Assembly: GCA_949316235.1 (NCBI GenBank)
Contig: OX438741.1
Coordinates: 38,974,962 to 39,038,961 of the forward strand
Direction of reading: 5' to 3'
From: Oegoconia quadripuncta
Taxonomy: Eukaryota > Arthropoda > Insecta > Lepidoptera > Autostichidae
DNA length: 64,000 nt
Shown here: positions 11,390 through 22,548 of the stretch, one piece after another
Position numbering within the stretch: position 1 is the first letter of the stretch
Layout: the number at the start of each line of letters is the position of its first letter
Made by a program: the position numbers and the translations under genes
Notes under the pieces: model-generated
The model's input: only the letters and a program-made list of their open reading frames with translations
Told to the model about the DNA's origin: nothing
The model's database searches: none

Positions 11390-12640
11390 ATGTATATATA
11401 TACCTGTTTTAGAATTGATACCCGTCTCGATGAGATACTGAATTGTTATCTAGTGTGACAAAATGGCTGCTACCGTCTGCTATATGTGATTTATTATGAC
11501 ATCTACACTATTATTTGGGACATCTCTGACTACCCCATTTGGGATAAAGGTCGTGACGTTATGTATGTATGTATATACCCTATGACACTCCCGGGACTAG
11601 TACGACCTATCATTTTTCCAAATCGGCTGAGACATTTAGGCATTCAAAATAGAGCTCACGTGAGTAAATTTACTTCTAGACACCAATCACAAACTGATCG
11701 AAGCGAACAGCAGTGTCCAGGTCAAGTTTAAAAAAAAATACGTACGAGGAACCGCATAGAGACTTCCGAGTTGAGTTATTTCATTTTGTTTTTAATTTTT
11801 ATAGGTAGGTATTTGACAGCAGTCGGGTCGTATTTTTGCGGAAGACGGTTGTCATTCGCGTCGCTCATGTTAAAGCGACGCTTTTTAAAGCATATTGTCA
11901 GTCACACATATTACACGAGCAATCTGTGGGTTAATTATACGTAGAGGACGTATAGTGCGCTGCGCATTCAGTTTAATAACGGGTTCAGAATGCTGATGGG
12001 GCTGCCGCGTTTCTGTAGAGCATGAGGAATGTTTGCCGATGCGTATATAGACGGTTTCCACGCCATCATAAGAAAACGTACCGCGTCGATTTTGAAGCGC
12101 GTATGCGGCAGCTCCAACACCATTCTGAGCACACTGGCGGACAGGTGGGATTCCGTGACGCGTGCACTGGATACGCTTGCACAAATCTAAATAGTGCTGA
12201 TTGTGCCGCAGTAGTCGTATGGTCCCTTCTGTTCACAGTTTCTTTATAGAATTAAGTTACTAACTTACTACTATTTAATTTAAGTTACTAATCAAAATAT
12301 GGGTCTAATCCTGAATGAAATGATTTTTATTTTATTTTATTTTTATTTTATTTTTTATTCGCTGCAATTGTCTTTGTAAAACATCAGTTGGTGGAATATG
12401 GGTGCAGGAGTGCATTTCTTATTTCGTCTCTTTTTTTTTCATTTTAGTCAAACAGTTTTGTATTATAGCTACGTTTCGATATAAATTCCTAAATTTAGAA
12501 CTGGATGCATGGGACCTTTGACCTCTACTATAATTCAATTACGTGAAGATAGCTATTGCAAATGATCAACAATTGATCTTGTCGGGAACCCTTGTACGAA
12601 GTCGATAGACTATGTCATACTAGTACTTACCTACCTACCC
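11390..12640. other. 1.25 kb without a supported gene
   Basis: A 60-bp segment near 11515-11575 (CTCTGACTACCCCATTTGGG) recurs near 45720-45770 and is a dispersed repeat. 12326-12358 is a TTTTA-type microsatellite. Opposed overlapping frames at 11885-12249 are uninformative. No gene is supported. Confidence 0.4.
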
Positions 12641-12647
12641 AATTAAT

Positions 12648-13150
12648 TAACTTCCGGAGCTAAAAGGGGTGTTATAAGCTTGAAGCTTGTCTGTCTGTGT
12701 TTGTGTCAGTATGTTTCATCATCATCATCAGTCCGTAAACATCCCACTGCAGGGATATAGACGTTCCCTCATATTGAGGGAGTATGGGCCATTAGTCCGC
12801 GACGCTGGCCCAGTGCGGGTTGAGGACTTCCCATGCTTTCGATTTTTTTTTTAATTTCTCCGGCATATAGGTTTCCTTACGATGTTTTCCTTCACCGTTT
12901 AAGAGCAGTCGGAAAAAATGCACATAAGTAATTAAATTAATTTTAAAAACTCATTGGTACATGGCCTGCCTGGGAATCGAACCTGGTCCTCCCGAATTAG
13001 GAGACTGTGTCTCCTCCACTGAGCCACCGACGCTTAAAACTGTTTATAATCGTATTTATGTGATAATTCTTAATTATATTTCATAGAAATCAGTTTAGTC
13101 GTTTTTAAGAGAGGTAGGTATTTAGTTAGTTATGAATGACTTATCGTTTC
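12648..13150 (+). repeat. repeat F related copy split by SINE-4
   Basis: CTTCCGGAGCTAAAAGGGGT opens like the second copy at 13158 (CTTCCGATGCCAAAAGAGTG). It is interrupted at about 12717 by SINE-4 and continues after 13033 with TTTCATAGAAATCAGTTTAG. The host repeat is therefore older than the SINE. Confidence 0.5.
12717..13033 (-). mobile_element. SINE-4, near full length
   Basis: Read on the minus strand, the head GCGTCGGTGGCTCAGTGG is tRNA-like and GGTTCGATTCCC is a B box. The body has TAATTACTTATGTGCA and GGAAACCTATATGCC, and the 3' part ends CCCTGCAGTGGGATG followed by a GAT repeat. The plus-strand relative at 43575-43891 is the best comparison. Confidence 0.85.
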
Positions 13151-13154
13151 ATTT

Positions 13155-13410
13155 AATTTTTTAACTTCCGATGCCAAAAGAGTGGTATTATACATTTAAC
13201 CGCTATGTGTGTGCGTGCGTGTGTGTCTGTGTGTGGCATCGTAAACTTTCTAAACGGGTGAACCGATTTGGAGGCGGTTTTTTTTTATTTGAAACAAGGT
13301 TTCTCAGCGGTGGTTCTTAGACATGTTTTATCTAAATCGGTTCAACCGTTTTGTTATAATCGCTTGTTTTCTCGGGGGTTTTCTAAATTATCAATTTTCA
13401 TTTTATTTAT
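13155..13410 (+). repeat. repeat F copy
   Basis: It begins CTTCCGATGCCAAAAGAGTG, has a GT-rich stretch (GTGTGTGCGTGCGTGTGTGT), then GGGTGAACCGATTTGGAGGC and GTTTTCTCGGGGGTTTTC. The inverted relative at 53530-53705 shares AACCACCGCT-type and CGATTATAACA-type motifs. It is non-coding and its class is uncertain. Confidence 0.55.
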
Positions 13411-13432
13411 TTAAGTACTAGTACTTAAATAG

Positions 13433-13512
13433 TTTAAAACGAGGGCGGAAAGTGGAGAGACGTGGTCGTTACTCCACCGACAAGAGCATAGCTCTTAAAT
13501 TGAAGAGAGAGT
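13433..13512 (+). repeat. 80-bp dispersed repeat
   Basis: AAACGAGGGCGGAAAGTGGA through AGAGCATAGCTCTTAAATTG reappears in reverse orientation at 27104-27172. Related text (ACTCCACCGACAAGAGCAT) is typical of LINE tails, but the class is unresolved. Confidence 0.6.
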
Positions 13513-14594
13513 ACTTAGCTATTCTATTTGATAGAATTAATAAGAAAACTGTTACCACAGATTCATACCTCAAAGAGGTATCACTGACATTTGAATCAAT
13601 TTCAATCTGAAATCATTTTACAACTACACATAACAGGATATTGTAAATGTTAGAATAAGAATAGTCGGGCTGTATAAAAATAAACTTAAATATTGGACAA
13701 TATTTAAATTTTTAATTTAGATTATTATTTAAATCAGTGTATAAACTTGTGGTAAGGAAGGGCGGAGTCACCTGCCACAGACATAATATCTAGGTATTAT
13801 GCTTGCTTACTAAGTTCTCATACACTGTCTAATCCTAAACTAAGCTGTATTAGAATAAAGTAGTTGAATCACCAAACACTATCATAACAACAGTCTTCGC
13901 TAAGATTCCGTTCTCTATATCCAAGAGATCTTCACCAAATTATATGGTACCTAACACCCTGGCGACATACTCTTTCAAACAAAAAAAATCGGTTAACAAT
14001 TGACGAAGATATCGCTTAACAAACATACAAAAAAACAATCGACTTGAGAACCTCCCCCTTCTTTTGAAGTCGGTTCATAAAGATTTTTTTTATATTTTTT
14101 TATAAATTTGAGTTTATAAAGTCAACAGTAAAACTCAGAGCAAGAAAAAACAGAAAGACTAGAGCTAACATAAAGTAAAGTGTAACCATTTTTCTAAACG
14201 TATATGAATTGCTACGCGCTGGACTATGCGATCGGCTTCGATATTATGCGTATGTGTGCGTAGACGTGTTTAAAAAACGGCACTGCCTGTCGCTTCACTT
14301 CTGTCGTAGAGCACGTATGTCTGCTTTTTTCTAAGTCTAAGATTAAAACATATTTGAATTGAAAACCGATGAAATGAGGATGTGCGTATTCTAAAACTAA
14401 CTTGCGTGCATTTGAAGAAACCTTAAATACGTAGGTATAATTCAAGCGGGAAAATATTCACGTGTTTAATAAACTTACCGAATCTAACTCTCCTAATTCG
14501 TTCTTATACGACAATCTTTATATTACTCCAATGGTATTAGCACTTCAATAACGTAACAAGATCGTTGCGGCAAAGTTCGCATAGAGTACGGCAG

Positions 14595-14717
14595 GAGGGC
14601 ACGTGCGGGTCGGAGAGCGCGCTAGACGAAACTGACGGACGCGGGGCTAACGTGTCAGCTAAGTCAACCACAGAGTATCTACGCCATGGAACAAAGTTCA
14701 TAGTGACAACCCTAGAC
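14595..14717 (+). CDS. candidate 123-nt host exon (unidentified)
   Basis: An acceptor-like GTACGGCAG is followed by 123 nt (41 codons, phase 0 to 0) and a strong donor GAC/GTAAGTATA. The reading is EGTCGSESALDETDGRGANV, then SAKSTTEYLRHGTKFIVTTL and D. The first half is GC-rich. The polypyrimidine tract is weak, which lowers confidence. The product is not recognised. Confidence 0.3.
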
Positions 14718-14809
14718 GTAAGTATAATAAGGGCTTTTTGGCGAGAATTTTAACACCAGACGAAAAAGATAGATAGTAGATAAAGCGTTTATTTGCATAT
14801 TACAGAAAC

Positions 14810-15038
14810 GACGACCGATTGGTGTAGTGGATAGTGACCTGTCAGCGAAACCAACGGTTGCGGGTTCGAATCCCGCGACGGGTAAATGTTTGTGTGATGA
14901 ATATGAACATTTTATTCCTGAGTCATGGATGTTTATATAAATATTTATGTATGTTTATCCGTTATCTAGTATCCATAGTACAAGCTTTGCTTAGTTTGGG
15001 ACTAGATGATGTAAGTGTCCGAAATATTTATTTATTTA
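14810..15038 (+). mobile_element. SINE-2, full length
   Basis: The head GACGACCGATTGGTGTAGTG contains an A-box-like element, and GCGGGTTCGAATCCCGCG contains the B box. The body runs through GTTTGTGTGATGAATATG and TATCTAGTATCCATAGTACA to GTCCGAAATATTTATTTATT. It is a tRNA-derived SINE presumably mobilised by a LINE. Confidence 0.9.
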
Positions 15039-15039
15039 G

Positions 15040-16885
15040 TATTATTTATTTACATACAAAAATATTCGACGCAACAATCATTCTGCTTGGTGTTATTCTT
15101 AGAAATGTAGCCTTATTTCACAGTAATAAAAATATAAACAAAAATTAAGCACAACTGTTACAACTTATAATAGAGTTGTATGTGTATCTGTACCACAAAT
15201 GAGCAATCGCTCAGTGTGGATCCTCACCTATAGCGGTAAGACACTGATTATCAGCTAGTGCCCTGCGAGAGAAAGCGAGGGTACGGTACCAGTGCATTTT
15301 TTTTTAATAATAACCTTAGAAACGATGGTATTTGGCGGCGCTGATCTGTGTGTCCAGTCTTTGACTGGATGTAATTGAAACAACAGTTTTGGAAGGATAC
15401 CCATCAGGTTTATTCCGTTTAAACTTCATACAAACTCTTCAACAATGGAATGATGTGAACGCAATATAGGTGTCCAGAGCAAAGTGATTTTACACGTGTA
15501 CACTGTTTCAAAACTCGTTTCACTGAGTCTGTGCCAAAGCACAGATCGCATCACCTTTAAAGCATTGTTGCTCAACGATGCTAAGTCTGTACATGCTTGT
15601 TGAACTGACATTCGGATACAACAACCGATATACTACAGATAAGAAAGACATGATTAATAAAATCGGATCTTTAACACTGTTGTTTGTAGTATTTAGATGA
15701 CACCACAGTCTATCGAAGGTAATTTAAATTTCAATATTTTTCATATTTTAAGATTAAAATTGGGGACGGATTCATAACCATGTTTGATGGAAATCGGTTA
15801 TGCCGTTTCCAAGATGTTTGGCTTTTAACACAAATAGTTTGGTTTATCTGGATGATATTGTAATCGCTTGGTATCTCGGGGGCTTTCAAAATTTACAATT
15901 CCCATGATATATCTTTATTTTGTTACTATTTGTAGATTTCGAGATTTGTGTATAATAAAGGCATAATATTGTGTAACACAATTCAGTGATTATATCCCGG
16001 GAAAGTGTATGAATGAGTTTTCGTGTCTCAATATGCCGCCAAAATATTTAGTATAGGTATAAGGTCCTGTAAGGCATATCATATAAAAATCTAACGAACA
16101 AGAACAAGAATGTTTTGGAATGTTTCGAACATGTAATACACGATCGCCTAAAATGGTGCCGAGAAAACAAGGAAGTATCACATACTATGTCTTGTTTAGC
16201 TTTCAGTCGGTAATGATATGTTACTCCCTTATAATAAGACACAAATTCCACTATTCGGGTATGTATTGCAAAAGCAACAAGTAAAACTTACCTCACTTGA
16301 AACTCTTGATTTTCCTCTCTTTATTGAGATTTGATATATTAGCATGTAGCAGGTCATAATCACATTTTTGTAAGCAATATTGTATCGACTACCAGGAGTT
16401 TATGAGCGAAATAGCAATATTTCATTAAAATAAAGAAGTACAAAATGAAGAGCAGAGACACGAATCTAGAAATACACCCATAGGATCACAGCCCGGACTC
16501 GTCACCCGTCAGCTAATGAGGATCATGACAAAACAAAAATAGAATAAACTCCTGAAAAATTAAACAGTGTCGACCCACGTTAGGCGATGATTGAGGTGTG
16601 TGTCAGAGTGGACAAATGCAAAATGGAAAAGAGATGGGGTTGGATTTAAACAATTCCAGTCTTTGTATAAATTTAATATAGATAGATAAGCATTTATTTG
16701 CATATATGTACACACACACATAACAAATTTTACACATGAAAAATTCAACTAAAACAATAAAACACAAGTACAGAAACATCAAATATTATGTGTGTGCCGC
16801 AGTATAATATCTCTGATTCTGTTTTCCTGTGGGAATTTTACAATATGCTTTCGTAATGCGCCTCTATATAACCCAAGAGATGCAC
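15040..16885. other. 1.8 kb without a supported gene
   Basis: A repeat F fragment lies near 15760-15920 (GGTATCTCGGGGGCTTTCAA). The rest has short frames only, including minus-strand frames at 15426-15611 and 15990-16251 with no recognised domain. Confidence 0.4.
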
Positions 16886-16890
16886 CTGCC

Positions 16891-17152
16891 AAATATCCTT
16901 AGACATACACACAGCACCATCTAGTTCCACAGTAAGCAACTATAGGCTTGCGTTGTGGATACCAGATGGTTGATATACCTACTACATAAATACATTTTTT
17001 TTGTAAATAAATAGTTATTATAAATGAAAACATCCACAACTCGGGTACACATGTCCGTATTCACCACACAAACATATGCCCCTAGTGGGATTCGAACCCG
17101 CAACCGTTGGTTTCGCTGACAGGGTCACTATCCATTACACCAATCGGTCGTC
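16891..17152 (-). mobile_element. SINE-3 body with SINE-2 head (chimera)
   Basis: On the minus strand the body is SINE-3 (ACCATCTGGTATCCACAACG, AACTAGATGGTGCTGTGTGT). The head is SINE-2: GACGACCGATTGGTGTAATG, then CAGCGAAACCAACGGTTGCG. A normal SINE-3 head reads GACGACCTGTTTGGTGTAG and AACTCTGACC. Just upstream, at 17175-17212, a SINE-3 head start is also present. This is a recombinant or template-switched copy. Confidence 0.8.
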
Positions 17153-17174
17153 AATATAAAAATTGTCAAAATAA

Positions 17175-17212
17175 TGGTCAGAGTTGCTAACCACTACACC
17201 AAACAGGTCGTC
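17175..17212 (-). mobile_element. SINE-3 head remnant
   Basis: Read in reverse it is GACGACCTGTTTGGTGTAGT then GGTTAGCAACTCTGACC, the first 38 nt of the SINE-3 tRNA-like head. It lies 22 bp outside the chimeric copy, as though the original head was interrupted when the SINE-2 head joined the body. Confidence 0.7.
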
Positions 17213-17214
17213 AT

Positions 17215-17960
17215 AATATATATGATTCGGTTTTAAATATATATTTAAAATCGAATTATTATCGATTCATTCAATTGGCTATGTTTATATACAAAATCCT
17301 TCTTTCAAAATATATCATAATCCATGGACGTAACCACCTTGTTCGCATACCAGGCTATTTCACATTTAATAATGAAATATTTGCATGCCTTTTTTGTAAT
17401 ATACATATAAACCTGTTTATAAAATGAGTAACCGAATTTCTTTATAAAGCATTTCTTCTTTGATTTTGAATTTAGTACACTATGGCAACATAAGGAATAT
17501 TTATTTATACAACTAACCAATACAATGACATTAACTATAAATTAAAAATTTAGAAAACTCCCCAAATTCTGTGATATCATCCAAATACAACAAACAACTG
17601 TGTTCCTATGGCCCTATTCGTTTAGTTTTTAATATAAAAAAAACACTAGAATCGGATCATGCATTATTAAGAAAATTCTGGACAAAAACTATTTAGACAT
17701 ACACAGAACGCCTTCAAACACTTAACAGCCATTGTTTTCGGTCGGTTAAAAAGAAAGACCGTTTTAAAAATGAAATTGTTTGGTAATTCACTTCACTATC
17801 TAGTACAAATAAATACATAACATTAAAAAACAAAATAGGACCATAGCAAGACAATAGAATCTCGTCAGTATTTTGGTAATGTGAAAGCCCTAGATTCATC
17901 AGACAGCTGCCAGCGATCCTAAACTTTTTTGGTTTTCCCACGGTAAGAATAATAATAATT
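17215..17960. other. no supported feature
   Basis: AT-rich sequence with an imperfect palindrome near 17224-17254 (TTTTAAATATATATTTAAAA). Short minus-strand frames at 17305-17520 and 17714-18004 have no recognised domain. Confidence 0.4.
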
Positions 17961-17961
17961 G

Positions 17962-18200
17962 TTTTTTTTTTATGCATAACGGGTTCGTACTTCACCTCAA
18001 TCACACCTGATGTTAAGTAAAGATGAGGTCGAAGGTGGAAGCGTACTGACCCGCAAACCCCAACACATTTGGGGGATTAGCTATCTTATCTCTGACAACC
18101 GGAATACAACAATGCTATTGACATTGCTGCTTGGCGGCAGATTTAGATAATATGGTGGTAGCTAGCCAGGCGGACATTTAAAATGACCTACCACAAACCA
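17962..18200 (-). mobile_element. SINE-1, head missing
   Basis: A poly-T start, ATGCATAACGGGTTCG and GGACATTTAAAATGACC match SINE-1 on the minus strand. The copy ends at 18200 before the tRNA-like head, so it lacks pol III boxes. Confidence 0.85.
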
Positions 18201-18719
18201 ATGTTACGCTGTGGTATTAGGTAATCCCGCGGCTGTGTCCGGATTTCGGGTTATTGTGAGATTAATGTCCGACCGATATGTGTCACGTCCGACCCCGGCG
18301 CCCAAACGATGATCCATGGCGCGCTTATAACTAGAATTTTCTTACAAATACGAATAGGTTTTTGCAGAAGCAGATAAGTTTATTTGCTTCTTCCTTTGCA
18401 CATAGCAATTTTTAGTTTCGATGTGACGGATAAGGCTGCCGGCGCACGTCAGGATTTTTAAGTCGGATAATCGGGACGATTTTTTCAACGATATTGTGAG
18501 AATATTTATAGGACGTGTGCATTTCTTCGAATCGGTAGGTTTAATTTTTTTGCTGACAAAAATCGGTAACCGATTGTCGGACGTGGGCGAACAGACTAAT
18601 TATAGCACCCACTACTGCCAACTTTGTTCCACATAAGGGCAGTTTTTGTAAATCAATTGTAAATACTGTTTCATATCTAATTTTTCATATCAAGGGGAAT
18701 TAAATACATAAGTGACCGA

Positions 18720-18860
18720 TGCGAGTGCGGAGTCTCCCCACAGACAATTGATCACGTATTGTCTTGCCCCGCGTGTCCTGACAGCTGCAAATTTGACGAC
18801 CTCCTTAACGCCACAGACAGTGCTGTTAGAGTGGCTAAGTTTTGGTCCAATAAAGTTTGA
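18720..18860 (+). pseudogene. LINE C-terminal Cys/His fragment
   Basis: One frame reads CECGVSPQTIDHVLSCPACP, then DSCKFDDLLNATDSAVRVAK, FWSNKV and a stop. The CxCG, H and CPxCP arrangement followed by A-KFW near the stop is the usual C-terminus of lepidopteran non-LTR reverse transcriptases. The upstream RT is absent, so this is a 5'-truncated remnant. The exact clade is not determined. Confidence 0.65.
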
Positions 18861-19137
18861 AACTTGCCTCGACACGACAAGAAAAAGGGGAATTCGCAGA
18901 AGCCTTAATGCAGGTCCGCTACAAAATGAGCCCTAATACGGGTACACTATCAAATTAACCGATATGAACGCGTTAACTAAGGCGACCAATTAGAAAGTGT
19001 GTCCTACATCGCGCCGAATAAGGCTCAGGATGAAAGCAAGATACCACTAACAACTGATGGACCGCGGTCAACGGGTATCAACAGCCCGGATCCTATCGAA
19101 ACTGGGTCTTTCTTTTTCTGTTTCTACCTCTAAATTC

Positions 19138-19242
19138 CCTATTCACGAATAAATGTCCTTATCTTCACACAAGCTTTTACCCCTAGCGGGATTTGAACGC
19201 GCAACTGTTGGCAATTACAGTTTACTAACTTTTCGTCCGCAA
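19138..19242 (-). mobile_element. decayed SINE-2/3 head region
   Basis: AATAAATGTCC, TTCACACAAGCTTTTACCCC and TAGCGGGATTTGAACGCGCA match the inverted B-box segment of SINE-2, much diverged. The tail is absent. Confidence 0.45.
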
Positions 19243-19447
19243 CTTCGCCTGCATAGAATAGCTTTATCGCGGAAATGTTTAATTGGTTTATTCCGCGGTA
19301 ACTACTAACTTTATCGTGATAAAAAATATCCTATGCCTTAATCCAGGGTATGTTCTACCTATATACAAAATTTCATCCAAATCCGTTCATCCGTTCATCA
19401 TCAAAAACAAACAAACATCCAAACTTTCACATTTATAATATTAGTTA
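19243..19447 (+). repeat. repeat E copy
   Basis: It contains CAACTTCGCCTGC, ATAAAAAATATCCTATGCCT, AATTTCATCCAAATCCGTTC and ends TTTATAATATTAGTTAG. This is a very common lepidopteran repeat that looks like a non-LTR element 3' end. Other copies are at 25338, 28785, 41178, 58541 and 63601. Confidence 0.7.
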
Positions 19448-19449
19448 GA

Positions 19450-20340
19450 TTAAGCGAATGTTGAAAAATATCAGCGAGCGCCATCTGTGGGTGGAAATCA
19501 GTACGGCGACTCTAGCATCGTATGCATCGAGCCCCCTCCACTGCCATAGAGGTGAAGTGAGCAACGATGACGACACCACAGGTTACAAAACCGTCGTGTT
19601 AACGTCTGCTCGGTTAATGTTGTATAAATACAACTAAATCCTTACATAAATCCTTACGGAGTAAACTTGATCCATATTTTAATTGTATATACAAATTAAT
19701 TAAATAATTTGAACTACAGAGGCCCCCCACGGCCAAGTGCCCACTACTCAAAGCAGGCGTCATCTCGTTGTGGCTGTAGGTATCCGATATAAAATGTAAC
19801 GAATACATAAATTATGACGTTGTTACATTTACAAACCGCCATAATTAAATCCATGTCATTTTATTTGGTATTAACATTATTTTCGGCTAATGAAGCCCGC
19901 GGGCCTCTCCGAAAGAAACACCGTCTCGTTAACATATAAATGGCACAACATTGTGACGAGGCTTCATGCATTATTCCGCCGCAATCAATGCCCTTAATTA
20001 AACTTGGGAAAGTTATGAAAATGACCTACAAAACTTGGGTACGCCTCCAAAATGTTTTGGCGCTTATGACTACATACATATGTTTACGAATTAAATCACC
20101 TGACTCACGGATATACTTGAAAACGCTATGTGTGTCGCAGGTTAAAATAAGCAATCAATGAATTCCTGCATAATAGGAAACTGTGTTACCCAGAAAATCC
20201 AAAGACTCCAGAGACTTGGCCTTTCTTTCGTCCCCGATGTGATCGTGGTACGTTCGCCGTGATCTTCTCCTACCAGCATTATATTCCACATTCGGTTCCT
20301 ATATATTTTTTGTTAGTCTTCTTTCATTCATCCTCTCCCC
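19450..20340. other. no supported gene
   Basis: Short frames only, for example minus strand 19614-19808 and plus strand 19940-20161, neither with a recognised motif. Confidence 0.35.
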
Positions 20341-20600
20341 ACGTCCAAACGCTCCATGCATAACTTTGTCAATCTTTGTCACAATATGCAAACCATCCAA
20401 GCATAACTTACTCAATCTTTGTCACTACGTCTTCTCTCCACATGTCCAAACCATCCAAGCATAACTTTTTAAATTTTTATCACATCTTCTCTCCACGTGG
20501 CAAACCATCCAAGCATCACTTACTCAAGCTTCGTTACTGCGCCTTATCTCCACATGTCCAAAACCATCCAAGCATAACTTTTTCAATCTCTGTCACCACA
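20341..20600 (+). repeat. imperfect ~55-bp tandem repeat, five units
   Basis: The motif CAAACCATCCAAGCATAACT recurs with small changes at about 20345, 20389, 20447, 20501 and 20559, a spacing of 44-58 bp. Each is followed by a Ser/Thr-type stretch (TCAATCTTTGTCAC) and CTTCTCTCCACATG. It is translatable, but unit length is irregular, so this is a degenerate minisatellite and not a protein repeat. Confidence 0.7.
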
Positions 20601-20619
20601 TCTCCTTTCACACATTGGA

Positions 20620-21980
20620 ACTTTAACAAAAGCGAGTTGCACAATGTAAAATCACAAACAGTATTATAAGTTGTAACGTAGATGTACGAGAGAGGTCAAA
20701 CAAACGATAATAGAGCATCTGCAGCTGAAATACATACGTTTTTAACAAATTAAAGATAGTCAATTTCAGATCTTATTTAGATCAGTTGTATAATGATTTT
20801 TGATCTAAAAGCGCTTTGCAACTCCCCAATGTGAGAAACAATTGAAACTTAAAGCTTTTCTATAAACCCACTCCCAACAAAGACAGTTATCTGATGTTAG
20901 ACACCTCAGCGCGTCGTTCCCGAGTCCTCACAGAATACACAGCCACAGTAAACGGCAGATTAATAGTGAATTGTGTGCACAGAGAGCGCGCAATCCAGTT
21001 AACAACAACCGGTGAGGTGCTCCGAACTCCGAACGCAATTTTGCGAAAGCCTTATAGGTATGACAGAGGGCGCAAATCATGCAGTGCTACCATTCAGGAG
21101 GTTGAACGAATTTTGGATCAAAAAAAATTATGACCAAATTCCCGATTTTGCAATCAACTCGACTGTCCAACTTGGTTTCGAGGTTGAAATCGAGGAACGG
21201 CTATACGAGTAAAATTGATCTGGCGGCCGGGAGGGAGCAAGCCTGTACATGTAAGTCAAGCTTCAGAAAGAGGAGAAATGTCAAAAGGACAAGGACAGAG
21301 AACTAAAATCAGTTGTCGAGAGTCAAGAATTGTGAAAGAGCAAGTACCGAGCACATATCTTAAGGACTCGGCCCGTTAGAATCAAGATGGTTTATAGGGC
21401 CATGAGAGGTGGAGGGTTTGGTCAACTTGGTCGTATTATTCAAAGCATTATTCTTCGCTATTCGGAATGAAAAAATGTCAAAGTGATCGTGTACCGCTTG
21501 GCTGTAATCGAAAGTATACGTATCTTAGCACAAAAATCCTCTAGTATATATAGTGCTACAAAATATGCAGCGCTCCCTAATCTCATCGACTCTATGCTCT
21601 TGACCAGGGTCATTATTATTTTTTTATTTTATATTCGAATACATCATACTATACTTTTAGGAACACTATCTACTATATTTTATACACTGTAAACTTTTAA
21701 GTCTTCACTTATAGAGAATTTAAATATAAACACAAAACAAATTTGTAACACTGAGCTTAGAAAAGTGTCACGCATTTGCAAATAGTTACCAAAGTTTACC
21801 TAAGTACAAGTTATGATATTAAGCAATACTATTGTACTTACCTAGTTGACAAGTGAATCAACTGTAATTTCCGAGTAAAATTCTATTGAGTTTGGCCCTT
21901 AGGTCCGTATCACTAAAAAAATTTTACGATAGTTTGTTATGACAGCGGGAATACAAAATGTCAAATCAAACATCCCTTGT
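20620..21980. other. 1.4 kb without a supported gene
   Basis: Frames at 20894-21212 and 21483-21692 on the plus strand have no recognised domain. No repeat family from this window was identified here. Confidence 0.35.
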
Positions 21981-21988
21981 TGTCTTAC

Positions 21989-22129
21989 TGGCTGCGTGTA
22001 AACTGTGGTGGTGCGAAATGTCGCAGGGTGAGTAAATACGTCTTCGCTTGTTACGACGCGACATACAGTCACAACGACCAGGAACAAATACAGACATCCT
22101 ATAAATCGTGTCAACGTTTTACCTATCAT
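21989..22129 (-). CDS. candidate first exon of a secreted protein
   Basis: From ATG at 22129 the frame reads MIGKTLTRFIGCLYLFLVVV, then TVCRVVTSEDVFTHPATFRT and TTVYTQP. It ends at a donor-like CA/GTAAGAC after exactly 47 codons. A basic n-region, a hydrophobic core (about residues 9-23) and a small-residue region near VTS-ED look like a signal peptide. If unspliced, the frame stops after 76 residues. The opposite strand is also open, which weakens the case. The protein is not recognised. Confidence 0.35.
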
Positions 22130-22148
22130 TTTCGTTCGTTTTACATAC

Positions 22149-22305
22149 CAGAAGAAGAATCTTTATCAAAATCAAGGAAATCTGCTTCCTTGTTGTCCAC
22201 CTCGGGAGACAGATTAACCAGGTATGCACAGAGCTGGGGAGGATGGCTAAGCGATTCTGACTCATCGTTCCGCTCGACGTGCTCCTTCAGAGCCTCCAAG
22301 CAGAT
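22149..22305 (-). CDS. candidate 157-nt host exon (unidentified)
   Basis: The frame reads ICLEALKEHVERNDESESLS, then HPPQLCAYLVNLSPEVDNKE and ADFLDFDKDSSS. It ends at a donor-like CTG/GTATGT and begins after an AG (acceptor alternatives at 22305 or 22309). Codon use and the acidic, helix-like text look protein-coding, unlike the repeats around it. If unspliced, a stop follows two codons later. The polypyrimidine tract is weak. No family was recognised. Confidence 0.4.
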
Positions 22306-22436
22306 CTTGCTTATAAGAACTTTATAAGAATTGCATGATAATGTCTCTTCAGTGTTAATTAACCAGGAGTAGCGGAGTTTCTTTCCACTGAAATTATAAT
22401 AATTTATAGCATGATGAATTACCAACCTATTGGCTT

Positions 22437-22548
22437 CATCATCATCATCGTATCAGCGTCAACGTCATCATCAGTCGAAAGATGTCCATACAAAGATCTC
22501 TACAACCAGAGATCCTGCGCTGCCCGCATCCAGATCTTGGCTTAATAG
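22437..22548 (-). mobile_element. RTE-like LINE 3' fragment
   Basis: CATCATCAGTCGAAAGATGT, CAAAGATCTCTACAACCAGA and CGCTGCCCGCATCCAG match the reverse of the common lepidopteran RTE 3' region (also at 60165-60320 and 24355-24450). No open frame is retained. Confidence 0.6.

Noticed and set aside
14810..14885. Functional tRNA gene suggested by A and B boxes
   Set aside because: The same head occurs many times, always followed by the same SINE body. The cloverleaf is imperfect, so it is a SINE head and not a tRNA gene.
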